Source: Funiculus sociatus GB2-C1 (GTDB lineage: Bacteria > Cyanobacteriota > Cyanobacteriia > Cyanobacteriales > FACHB-T130). Taken from it: 64,000 nucleotides of DNA. Where the stretch lies: contig NZ_JAMPKJ010000011.1 in assembly GCF_039962115.1 (NCBI RefSeq), positions 58,873 through 122,872 on the forward strand. The letters are read 5' to 3'. The notes beneath the pieces are model-generated. The model saw only the letters and a program-made list of their open reading frames with translations. It was not told the origin of the DNA and ran no database searches. Made by a program: the position numbers and the translations under genes. Below are positions 38,136 to 46,347 of this stretch, piece by piece. Within the stretch, counting starts at the first letter, position 1. The number at the start of each line of letters is the position of its first letter.

Positions 38136-39008
38136 TTGGCTCAGTACACCGACCCCAGCCAAATACAGGATGAAGATAATCTTTCTCTGTTAGAGATTAT
38201 CCGGTTTTTCCGTTTACACTGGAAGTTTTTGGGGCTGACGACGGTGGTATTGTCGAGCGCAGCCATAATCCTCTTCTTATTGAAGCCCCAGCAGTATCAA
38301 AAGCAGCTAACTCTTTCAGTTAAACAGCTTCCAGTTTCTGTCTCATCCTCCTTATCATTCCTAGGAAAGGATGTTAACCAAACTGGTATCCAAGCAGTGA
38401 AGTATTTACAAAACCAACAGTTAGATAAAATTACTGTCCAGCCAAGATTTGATGCCAGCACTCAGCAGGTTGACGTAACTCTGCAATCTAAAAATACTGA
38501 TGCTTTAGCTCAATCTAGCTCTAAAATCACGAGCAAACTAAAGACCCAATTTCAAAACCAAATTGGCGAAGGTATAGAGGTTGGCTTGACCGTTACAGAA
38601 CAAGAGTTAAAGAGAAACCAACAGGTTCTGGCTCAAATAAAGCAGCAAATTGCAGAGTTTTCCCCAACCTCTGGGACTTCCTCCCAGCAAATTCAAATCG
38701 CAGCAAGGCTAGATGCTTTGGAGCAACAACGGGCAAGGTTGGAAGTGGCGATCGTTGCTGGAGAAGTTGACAAAAAGTACCTAATGCAGGCTCAAAAAAA
38801 TCTGGCTGAGTTTACTAATCAAGTGATGTCTGTCCAGATTGTATCGGAGTCAGATTTGCCACTAACACGATCCATATTGCCGGTGGTAGTGTTTGCGATC
38901 GTCGCCAGCTTTATGGTTGCTGTTGTTGCCTCTATTATCGGTGACCAGATCCCGCGTTTGCAGCATGAGCTGTCAAAGGCGAAAATTGACGGTAGCAAAG
39001 ACGTTTAG
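38136..39008 (+). CDS. Wzz-like polysaccharide chain-length regulator
   Basis: 290 residues from a TTG start with a strong ribosome-binding site. Two transmembrane helices (about 32-50 and 248-268) flank a periplasmic domain with a long coiled-coil-forming middle, the standard Wzz/PCP-1 topology. The N-terminal segment NLSLLEIIRFFRLHWKFL is a Wzz-type start. There is no C-terminal tyrosine-kinase domain, so it resembles O-antigen type regulators more than capsule co-polymerase/kinase fusions. It would work with the Wzy-like polymerase. Confidence 0.85.
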   Translation: MAQYTDPSQIQDEDNLSLLEIIRFFRLHWKFLGLTTVVLSSAAIILFLLKPQQYQKQLTLSVKQLPVSVSSSLSFLGKDVNQTGIQAVKYLQNQQLDKITVQPRFDASTQQVDVTLQSKNTDALAQSSSKITSKLKTQFQNQIGEGIEVGLTVTEQELKRNQQVLAQIKQQIAEFSPTSGTSSQQIQIAARLDALEQQRARLEVAIVAGEVDKKYLMQAQKNLAEFTNQVMSVQIVSESDLPLTRSILPVVVFAIVASFMVAVVASIIGDQIPRLQHELSKAKIDGSKDV

Positions 39009-39060
39009 GCAAGGTATATGATTAACGATTGCTGGCAACATTTCCTGGCATAAGTCTTCC

Positions 39061-40974
39061 ATGTCTAAGCGCGTAAAGTTTCCCTCTGTGTATCGACTAG
39101 GACAACTCAGCCTGGATGGATTTGTTGCCTGGTTTGCTTGCAGCCTCGCGTTCGTGATTCGCTTTGACGGAGCAGTTGCAGACACTCACCAAACCTTGGC
39201 ATGGATTCTGCCCCTAGTTGCCATTCCCAGTCGTCTAATTATCCAGGCGGGTTTTGGCCTGTACCAGCAAGTCTGGCGTCTATTTGGCCTCAAAGACGGC
39301 ACCTCGCTTTTTCATGCCGTCACCGTCTATTCGCTGCTAGTTTTAGTCACTACCCGACTTCTGATTCCGCGCTTCATACCATTTAATGGAATTCCTCTGA
39401 GCGTTGCCATAATTGACTGGAGCTTCTGCTTTCTGGGAATGGCTGCCCTACGCCATGCTCGCCGATGGTCCGTCCATCGCACCCAAATGAGGTACTACTA
39501 CCCTCGCTCCCGTCGATCAGAACGTCAGAGGGTGCTACTGGTGGGTGCGGGGATGGCTGGGAGCCAAATTGTCCAAGAAGCGCGACAAAATCCGCACCTG
39601 AATTTAGAAATCGTCGGATTTGTCGATGATGACCCGACTAAGGTGGGTCGCAAGGTGGAAGGGGTGCCAGTTCTGGGATCTTCTGAGCAGATGGTAGCGA
39701 TCGCTTTAGCGCTAAATGTTCATGAAGTGTTGATTTCCATGCCTTCTGCCAGTGCTGCCAAAATCCGTAAACTGCTTAATTACGCTGTTGGCACTAATCT
39801 GAAACTCAAAGCTTTACCGGGACAGGCAGAAATTTTACGCGATCGCACTCTGACCCCGCAAGCCAGAGAAATCCAAATTCAGGATATCCTGGGACGACCG
39901 GAAATTCGGCTGGATCTGGCGACCGAGTTTTCCGTGCAGTTTCCGAGTGCGCGATCGCAATTTAAAAATCGTACCGTCCTCGTCACTGGTGCAGGTGGCA
40001 CCATCGGCTCAGAGATTTGTCGCCAACTCTCTAGACTGGAACTTAAAAATTTATTGCTTCTAGGAAGAGGCGAAAACAGCATTTTTAATATCGAACAAGA
40101 ATTAAAGCGAAACTTCCCCAATTTAGTTACCACCCCCTTAATTGGAGATATTCGCTCTTTTTCCCGAATGCAGGACATATTCAACACCTGGAAACCAGAA
40201 ATTGTCTTCCATGCTGCCGCCCACAAACACGTACCCTTGATGCAACATAACCCCACAGAAGCCCTTGAAAATAACGCCCTTGGTTCTGCCCAATTAGCAG
40301 CTTTAGCTGATGCCTGCAAAGTAGAAACATTCGTCATGATTTCTACAGATAAAGCTGTTGACCCCTCTAACTTCATGGGCTTAAGTAAACGCTTAGCAGA
40401 ACTCATGGTAAAAGCATATGCCGCCAAAAGTCACACCCGCTTTCTTGTCGTGCGATTTGGCAACGTTTTAGGCAGTCGCGGCAGCGTCGTGCCTATATTC
40501 CAACAGCAAATTGCCAGAGGCGGCCCCGTTACTGTCACCGACAAGTCAATGACCCGCTACTTTATGACCACTCCTGAAGCCGCGCAGTTGGTAATTCACA
40601 GCCTTGCCGTGGGAAAATCAGGGCAAACTTTAATCTTAGATATGGGTCAGCCAGTCAACATTTTTGAACTAGCCGAACAAATGATTCACTTGGCAGGTCT
40701 TACCCCAAATATTGATATTCCTATCTGCATCACTGGTTTGCGTCCAGGGGAAAAATTACATGAATCTTTAATAAATTCTCATGAAAAAGTCATGCTTACA
40801 GAACACCCCAAAATTTTGGCAGTTTTTAGTCACTTGCCGCCAGCAGAAGCAGCTTTATCAGAGGTCATAACTACTCTAAAAGAAGCAATAACAAATCGTT
40901 TACCTGCTGATGAACTGTGGGCAATGGCTCAAAAATGTATACTTACCCTAGAAGCCAAAATTTCTAAGATATAA
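39061..40974 (+). CDS. Membrane-bound UDP-GlcNAc 4,6-dehydratase (PglF/WbpM/CapD family)
   Basis: 637 residues: four N-terminal transmembrane helices (about 15-140), a CoA-binding-like Rossmann domain (VLLVGAGMAGSQI) and a C-terminal SDR domain with VTGAGGTIGSE. The catalytic motif is T429-D430-K431 with M439xxxK443, where ordinary SDR enzymes have YxxxK. Met in place of Tyr marks the large C6-dehydratase (PglF/WbpM) group acting on UDP-GlcNAc. It should supply the 4-keto-6-deoxy sugar for the aminotransferase/acetyltransferase pair at 16393-18174. Confidence 0.93.
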   Translation: MSKRVKFPSVYRLGQLSLDGFVAWFACSLAFVIRFDGAVADTHQTLAWILPLVAIPSRLIIQAGFGLYQQVWRLFGLKDGTSLFHAVTVYSLLVLVTTRLLIPRFIPFNGIPLSVAIIDWSFCFLGMAALRHARRWSVHRTQMRYYYPRSRRSERQRVLLVGAGMAGSQIVQEARQNPHLNLEIVGFVDDDPTKVGRKVEGVPVLGSSEQMVAIALALNVHEVLISMPSASAAKIRKLLNYAVGTNLKLKALPGQAEILRDRTLTPQAREIQIQDILGRPEIRLDLATEFSVQFPSARSQFKNRTVLVTGAGGTIGSEICRQLSRLELKNLLLLGRGENSIFNIEQELKRNFPNLVTTPLIGDIRSFSRMQDIFNTWKPEIVFHAAAHKHVPLMQHNPTEALENNALGSAQLAALADACKVETFVMISTDKAVDPSNFMGLSKRLAELMVKAYAAKSHTRFLVVRFGNVLGSRGSVVPIFQQQIARGGPVTVTDKSMTRYFMTTPEAAQLVIHSLAVGKSGQTLILDMGQPVNIFELAEQMIHLAGLTPNIDIPICITGLRPGEKLHESLINSHEKVMLTEHPKILAVFSHLPPAEAALSEVITTLKEAITNRLPADELWAMAQKCILTLEAKISKI

Positions 40975-41219
40975 TTTTTTTACATTCATCAAAAATTTTT
41001 ACATATAATTGAGTTTTATATAACAAGTATTGTCAATCATCCATGAGTGTAGTAAGCATTTAATAAAACTCGATCGCCACCAGCAAGGGCAGTGGCACCC
41101 CAAAAGACACATAAGATAAACTATCTACCAAGGGTCATGAAGAATGTCTCTCTAGAAGCTAACGGTAGAATTTTTTTCATTGCCCACTTGCACATCGCGC
41201 ATTAGAGGAAGAACTTTCC

Positions 41220-42224
41220 ATGACCAATTTCACTCCTAAAGTAAAGCGACTGAATACAGGCGGGCAGGATCAGGTAAAGCTTGGTGTTGCTCTGCAAAAA
41301 CAAGGGCGGATGGATGAAGCTTTAGCACAATTTAAGTCAGTCTTGCAAGACAATCCGACATCAATGCGGGCTAATCTGGGTGCTGGAAATATTGAGTTCA
41401 AGCAAAAACATTACGATGAAGCTCTTGTCTATTATCAAGCAGCAATAAGATTAGATCCCTTGAAGCCGATGCCCATACTGAAAGCTGGGAAGGCTTATTT
41501 GAAGCAGCGGAATTGGGACAAAGCTTTGGAGCAGTTTAAAACCGTTGTTAGCCTTGACCCGAAAGCCATCCAAGCTTATACAGGTTTGGGTCAGGTGCTG
41601 GCGAGGCAAGGGAAGTATGAGCAAGCCATACAGGAGTTTCGTAAGGCTCTAAGTTTAGACCCCCAGATGCTAATGATTCGCATCCGCTTGGCTCAAGCTT
41701 ATATTGACCAGGAGAAGCTTGCAGAAGCTGCTTCTGAGCTAAAAACTGCAATTAATATCAATCCCCAAAAGTGGATTAGTTATGCTGAATTGGGGCGCGT
41801 CTATTTGAAACAGAATAACTACGGTGCTGCTTCGGAGGTATTACGTCAAGCAGTTGAGCTGAACCCCGATGTACCATCTGGTGTCCGATTAAGCTTGGTA
41901 GAAGCTTTGATTCAAGAAAATAAACTGGAAGAGGCTGCTACGCTTCTTAGAGAAGTACCTCAGACCAAACAGCTTGCACCCCGTCAGCATAAGCTTTGGG
42001 GAGATATTTACCATCGTCAAGGTCTACACCGGGAGGCTACAGAGGCATACCGTGCTGCTACGCTCTTAGCCGCCGAGGGTGACGCTGATAGCGACATTAT
42101 GGATAATCTAGAGGCACTGGAAGACCAAGATGATGATGGATGGGAGGAACTGGCAGAGTCTTATAAGTCATCAGCAGATAGCCTCGTCTCTGAAAATCGT
42201 AAAGGTCGGCGGCGGATGAGGTAA
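41220..42224 (+). CDS. Tetratricopeptide repeat protein
   Basis: 334 residues made of about seven to eight 34-residue TPR units (residues 15-290), with a variable, Asp/Glu-rich C-terminal tail ending in KGRRRMR. There is no signal peptide. TPR solenoids mediate protein-protein contacts. It follows the dehydratase by about 245 bp and may have its own promoter, so a link to polysaccharide assembly is only positional. Confidence 0.9.
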   Translation: MTNFTPKVKRLNTGGQDQVKLGVALQKQGRMDEALAQFKSVLQDNPTSMRANLGAGNIEFKQKHYDEALVYYQAAIRLDPLKPMPILKAGKAYLKQRNWDKALEQFKTVVSLDPKAIQAYTGLGQVLARQGKYEQAIQEFRKALSLDPQMLMIRIRLAQAYIDQEKLAEAASELKTAININPQKWISYAELGRVYLKQNNYGAASEVLRQAVELNPDVPSGVRLSLVEALIQENKLEEAATLLREVPQTKQLAPRQHKLWGDIYHRQGLHREATEAYRAATLLAAEGDADSDIMDNLEALEDQDDDGWEELAESYKSSADSLVSENRKGRRRMR

Positions 42225-42520
42225 AAAGGAAAAAGGCCCAATGTGCAACTAAGATTAGCCCCTCTTACCTCCTCAAACTGGTTCGCTGGCGAACCAGAGA
42301 TGAAGAAAAAGTTTTTTTTGACGGGGAAGATAAGGAAAACTTTTTACTCACGGGGGTAGGGGTATTTAACGAAGAGTGCAGCTGACGTGTTAATTCCTCC
42401 TTGCCCCCCTTGTTTAGGGGGGTGATATAACTGTTCTGATTGGGAAAGTTGCACATCGCGTCAAAAGGCAAAATAAAGAATTATTCAATTTTTCCTTTTT
42501 ATTACCCATTAGCCATTGAT
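42225..42520. other. Intergenic region with two hairpins
   Basis: 296 bp between the TPR and ABA4-like genes. A 9-bp palindrome lies at 42278-42286/42289-42297. A C6/G6 hairpin at 42404-42422 (7-nt loop) has the look of the GGGGGG-stem repeats common in cyanobacteria. Neither is followed by a clear U-tract. No gene seen. Confidence 0.5.
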
Positions 42521-42988
42521 ATGATCATCGCTCAACTGTTTAACGTTGCTAATCTGTTTGTTCTGCCTTTCTGGGCGCTGATGATTCTGCTGCCCAACTG
42601 GGGCGTGACCAAGCGGGTTATGGAATCTTATCTCCCATTTGTGGCGTTAGCTGGTCTGTATATCTATCTGTTTGTAGCGTCAATTACGCCAGAATCTGCC
42701 GCCGCTTTGTCGAATCCTCAACTGGCTGACATTGCACAATTTTTTGCAGATGAAACAGCTGCTGCTACTGGGTGGATTCATTTTCTGGTGATGGATTTGT
42801 TCGTGGGTCGCTATATTTATTTGGAGGGTCAGCGGACTGGTATCTGGACAATCCATTCGCTGCTGCTATGTTTATTTGCAGGGCCGATGGGATTGCTTTC
42901 TCATATTTTGACTTACTGGGTGAGGCAGAAGTTTTTCTCACCAACCGTAACTGATGCAACTTCCTCGGCTCCGAACCCCCAAGCATAA
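42521..42988 (+). CDS. ABA4-like membrane protein (DUF4281)
   Basis: 155 residues from the ATG at 42521 (MIIAQLFNVANLFVLPFW, the normal family start); the open frame extends upstream but without similarity. It has four transmembrane helices with the conserved loop GWIHFLVMDLFVGRYIYLEG. Plant ABA4 is required for neoxanthin formation; the cyanobacterial homologues are of uncertain, probably carotenoid-related function at the thylakoid or plasma membrane. Confidence 0.88.
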   Translation: MIIAQLFNVANLFVLPFWALMILLPNWGVTKRVMESYLPFVALAGLYIYLFVASITPESAAALSNPQLADIAQFFADETAAATGWIHFLVMDLFVGRYIYLEGQRTGIWTIHSLLLCLFAGPMGLLSHILTYWVRQKFFSPTVTDATSSAPNPQA

Positions 42989-43134
42989 TACAATTTTGGA
43001 TTTTGTGGGGGCGAAGGAGTCTCTGGGTTTCCGATAATTTGGGATTAACATCTAGCGGTGTAAAACCTTCATTTCAATGTTGTCACAAATCTAAAATCAA
43101 AAATTAAGTCACTACCCAATTGAGAGATAAATTT

Positions 43135-43821
43135 ATGCGGACTCTAGCTGTTGACATTGGCGGCAGTGGCATCAAGGCAATAATTTTAGACGAAGATGGA
43201 CAGCCGCTGACTGAACGGTCTCGTGTAGACACCCCAAACCCTCCTGTGCCAGAGGTTGTAATGGATGCGATCGCGACCCTTGTTAGCTCTCAAGGTGAGT
43301 TTGACCGCGTATCTGTGGGCTTTCCTGGCGTAGTTCGCTCTGGTGTCACTAAGACAGCCGTAAATTTGTCTCCAAATTGGATCGGGTTCGATCTAGCAAC
43401 AGCACTATGCGATCGCTTAAAAACACCAGTAGCGGTGGTTAATGATGCCGATATGCAAGGTCTGGGGGCGATTTCAGGATCGGGTGTAGAACTAACGATC
43501 ACTCTGGGAACAGGCTTTGGTTCGGCTTTGTTTGTGGAAGGATTACTGGTGCCAAACCTGGAACTTGGGCACCATCAGTTTCGCAAAGGGGAAACCTATG
43601 AGGAACAGTTGGGACGTGCCGCTTTAGATAAAGTCGGTGAGAAAAAATGGAATTCTCGTCTCGAAAAAGCGATCGCGTCTCTGCAAAATCTGTTTAACTA
43701 TGATTACCTTTACATCGGCGGCGGTGAAGCCAAAAAAGTAACTCTCAACTTACCACTAAATGTCAAAATTGTTCCTAATGTAACTGGTTTATTGGGCGGA
43801 ATTGCGTTGTGGCGAGATTAG
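43135..43821 (+). CDS. ROK-family sugar kinase, polyphosphate glucokinase-like
   Basis: 228 residues from the ATG at 43135. The N-terminal phosphate-1 motif LAVDIGGSGIKA, the VVNDADMQGLG active-site Asp region and the ITLGTGFGSAL phosphate-2 motif are intact. The short size and LSPNWIGFDL segment match polyphosphate/ATP glucokinases. It should phosphorylate glucose in the cytoplasm. The classic ROK zinc-binding cysteines are not seen, as is normal for this subgroup. Confidence 0.88.
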   Translation: MRTLAVDIGGSGIKAIILDEDGQPLTERSRVDTPNPPVPEVVMDAIATLVSSQGEFDRVSVGFPGVVRSGVTKTAVNLSPNWIGFDLATALCDRLKTPVAVVNDADMQGLGAISGSGVELTITLGTGFGSALFVEGLLVPNLELGHHQFRKGETYEEQLGRAALDKVGEKKWNSRLEKAIASLQNLFNYDYLYIGGGEAKKVTLNLPLNVKIVPNVTGLLGGIALWRD

Positions 43822-43870
43822 ATAGGGATGTTAAAAAATCTTACTTCTGACTCTATAACTACTGGCTACC

Positions 43871-44578
43871 ATGTCTTTTGCACATGATTTAGAAATCTCG
43901 CAAGATGTACTGGAAGATGTTATATTTCCTCCAGGGGATTTAGATAGTGATGAACCGCCTTTGGAAAGTGAATTGCACCTGCGGCAAATGGTGCTGCTGA
44001 TTCAATGTCTGGAATGGTGGTGGCGTGATCGCATGGATTTTTATGCCTGCGGTAATCTCACCATCTACTACAGTCCTCGCCAGCGCAAGTCTGAGCAGTT
44101 CCGAGGGCCAGATTTTTTTGTAGTGTTGGGTACCCAACGCAAACCGCGAAAAAGTTGGGTGGTTTGGGAAGAAGATGGCAAATATCCCAATGTAATTGTA
44201 GAAATTCTCTCTTCCAAAACTGCCGCAACTGATCGAGGCTTGAAAAAGCAAATTTACCAAGATATTTTCCGCACTCCTGACTATTTCGGGTTTAGTCCTG
44301 ATAGCCTTGAATTTAAAGGGTTTCATTTATTAGATGGTCGCTACCAGGAACTTGAGCCTAAAGCTAATGGCTGGTTGTGGAGCCAGCAACTAGAGCTATA
44401 TTTGGGCATTCACGAGTCAAGGTTACGTTTCTTTACGGCTGAAGGGCAGTTAATCCCAACTCCAGAGGAAATGGCACAACAGGAACGACAGCAGAAGGAA
44501 CAAGCTGAGCAACAAGTGGCAGAAATGGAGGCGTTGTTAGTTCGCTATCGGGAACGCTTTGGTGAATTGCCTGCGTAA
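43871..44578 (+). CDS. Uma2-family (DUF820) putative restriction-like nuclease
   Basis: 235 residues with the PD-(D/E)xK-like core of the Uma2 family: GPDFFVV, then VIVEILSSKTAATDRG and KKQIYQ, followed by the YFGFSPD segment and a C-terminal Gln/Glu-rich coiled coil. Cyanobacterial genomes carry dozens of these; their cellular role is unsettled. It lies 49 bp after the kinase gene and is convergent with the kinase array. Confidence 0.88.
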   Translation: MSFAHDLEISQDVLEDVIFPPGDLDSDEPPLESELHLRQMVLLIQCLEWWWRDRMDFYACGNLTIYYSPRQRKSEQFRGPDFFVVLGTQRKPRKSWVVWEEDGKYPNVIVEILSSKTAATDRGLKKQIYQDIFRTPDYFGFSPDSLEFKGFHLLDGRYQELEPKANGWLWSQQLELYLGIHESRLRFFTAEGQLIPTPEEMAQQERQQKEQAEQQVAEMEALLVRYRERFGELPA

Positions 44579-44712
44579 ATTAAAAGGTTTGGTTTCAAGA
44601 GGGCGGCATATCTAACCCTTTATATCCAGCGATCGCTTTAGCCCTGTTGTCGCTCCTGAAGGGAATATCCCTGTCGCGAAGATATTCATTTTACATAACT
44701 TTATCTTGTGCC

Positions 44713-46272
44713 TTAACTTTGAAAAATTGGATTATCGTGAACTTCTATTAAAGCTGGTGCGAACCGAGGCGCGGCGTTACCTCTCGCTTTTGCATTAATC
44801 TCGATGGTAAACTCTGCGCCTTCCCCTAATTGAGAGTCACACTTGAGCCTCCCTTGATGTTTTTCGACAACAATTTGATAGCTAATAGATAGCCCTAGTC
44901 CGGTTCCTTTTCCTACTGGTTTTGTGGTAAAAAAGGGGTCAAAGAGATGCTCTTTCACGTAAGGTGTAATGCCTTTACCATTATCGGCAATCCGAATTAC
45001 TATCAATTGGGAATTGGGAATTAGGGATTTGAGATTAGTTTCTTCCTGATATCTGACTTCTGTAGCGATCCGGATTTGCGGAGTGAAGGAAGAACCTTCA
45101 TTTATTTTTTCTTCTAAAGCATCGATTGCATTGTTCAAAATATTCATAAATACCTGATTTAACTGACCTGGATAACAAGCTACTAAGGGCAATTTATCAA
45201 ATTCTTTAATTACTTCAATTGCTGGCCTATTAGGCTGTTCTTTCAGGCGGTTTTCTAAAATCATCAAGGTACTTTCAATTCCAGAGTGTAAATCGGCTTC
45301 TTTAATTTCAGCTTCGTCAAGCCGCGAGAAGTTCCGCATAGAAACGACAATTTCTTTAATGCGGGTTGCTCCTGTTCTCATTGACCAGAGCAATTTGAGA
45401 AAGTCCCTTTTAAGAAAATCAAGGTCGAGGGCGGCAATTTCGTTTTGAATTTCGTTAGATGGCTGGGGGTAGTGGCTTTGATAGAGAGAAATTATTTTTA
45501 GTAAATTTGAGGCATATTCAATGGCAGGGGTGACATTGCCATAGATAAAACTTGTAGGATTGTTAATTTCGTGGGCGATGCCAGCAGCCAGTTGACCGAG
45601 GGATGCCATTTTTTCTTTTTGCACCAGCTGGACTTGGGCGCTTTTGAGTTCGTGCAGAGCAATTTCAAGCTCTTGAGATTTTTCTCTTTCTCGTGCTTCT
45701 GATTCTTGCAAAGCGGCTTCTGCTTGTTTGCGTTCGGCCATTTCAGTTTGAAGGATAGAAAGTGTTTTTGATAACTCGGCAGTGCGATCGCTTACCCGAA
45801 TTTCTAAATCATCGTAGGCGTTGCGTAAGGCTTCTTCGGCTCGCTGACGTTCACCAATCTCGCTTTGGAGTTCCCGGTTAACTGCTTCTAATTGTTCTGG
45901 CGTTTTCAGAGCTAGAAATTGCGGCAGCAGCGTTACCATTTGTAGAGCTGTATAGCAGGAAACCAGAGCGGTAATGGCTTGCTCGACCCCTGTCAGCCAG
46001 TAAGTAGGATGCCAGAGAGTCCAAATTTCCATCAAGTGACCTGTTCCACAGAGAATGATGAAAGCTCCAAATAAAGCAAATATTCCTTGAAAGGGAATAT
46101 CTTGCCGTTCGTGGATAAAATACAGGAGCATTGCCGGAATTGAAAAGTAAGCGATCGCAATAAACAAGTCCGAAAGGAGGTGAAGCCATACCAGTTTAGT
46201 TTGCCAAAGGTAACAGTGACCGTGAGGAATAAACTGAGTTGATGAAAATAACTCCTTTAAGAGTTCCCACAT
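44713..46272 (-). CDS. Ethylene-receptor-like sensor histidine kinase
   Basis: 519 residues. Three N-terminal transmembrane helices (about 29-110) match the plant/cyanobacterial ethylene-binding domain. All residues known to matter in ETR1 are present with an exact +10 offset: D35, Y42, I45, P46, I72, and the copper ligands C75 and H79 (CGTGH). A coiled coil (about 125-205) leads to a HisKA-type dimerisation domain with phospho-acceptor H234 (GIAHEINNP) and an HATPase domain (DNGKGI, GKGTGLGLS). There is no receiver domain; partners may be in the neighbouring array. Its kinase core is closely paralogous to that of the next gene upstream. Confidence 0.9.
   Translation of the reverse strand: MWELLKELFSSTQFIPHGHCYLWQTKLVWLHLLSDLFIAIAYFSIPAMLLYFIHERQDIPFQGIFALFGAFIILCGTGHLMEIWTLWHPTYWLTGVEQAITALVSCYTALQMVTLLPQFLALKTPEQLEAVNRELQSEIGERQRAEEALRNAYDDLEIRVSDRTAELSKTLSILQTEMAERKQAEAALQESEAREREKSQELEIALHELKSAQVQLVQKEKMASLGQLAAGIAHEINNPTSFIYGNVTPAIEYASNLLKIISLYQSHYPQPSNEIQNEIAALDLDFLKRDFLKLLWSMRTGATRIKEIVVSMRNFSRLDEAEIKEADLHSGIESTLMILENRLKEQPNRPAIEVIKEFDKLPLVACYPGQLNQVFMNILNNAIDALEEKINEGSSFTPQIRIATEVRYQEETNLKSLIPNSQLIVIRIADNGKGITPYVKEHLFDPFFTTKPVGKGTGLGLSISYQIVVEKHQGRLKCDSQLGEGAEFTIEINAKARGNAAPRFAPALIEVHDNPIFQS
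45004..45030. repeat. Heptanucleotide-type repeat inside a kinase gene
   Basis: Degenerate GGGAATT units translated within a loop of the HATPase domain (LKSLIPNSQLIVIRI) of the ethylene-receptor-like kinase. It is related to the GGGGATT arrays at 4786 and 5225. Confidence 0.55.
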
Positions 46273-46347
46273 TTTTTTATTTTTTTTTATTTTCTATCTA
46301 CTTTAGTTATAAAATAGCCATTTTTAAAATGCCAAGAGTAATTATAC

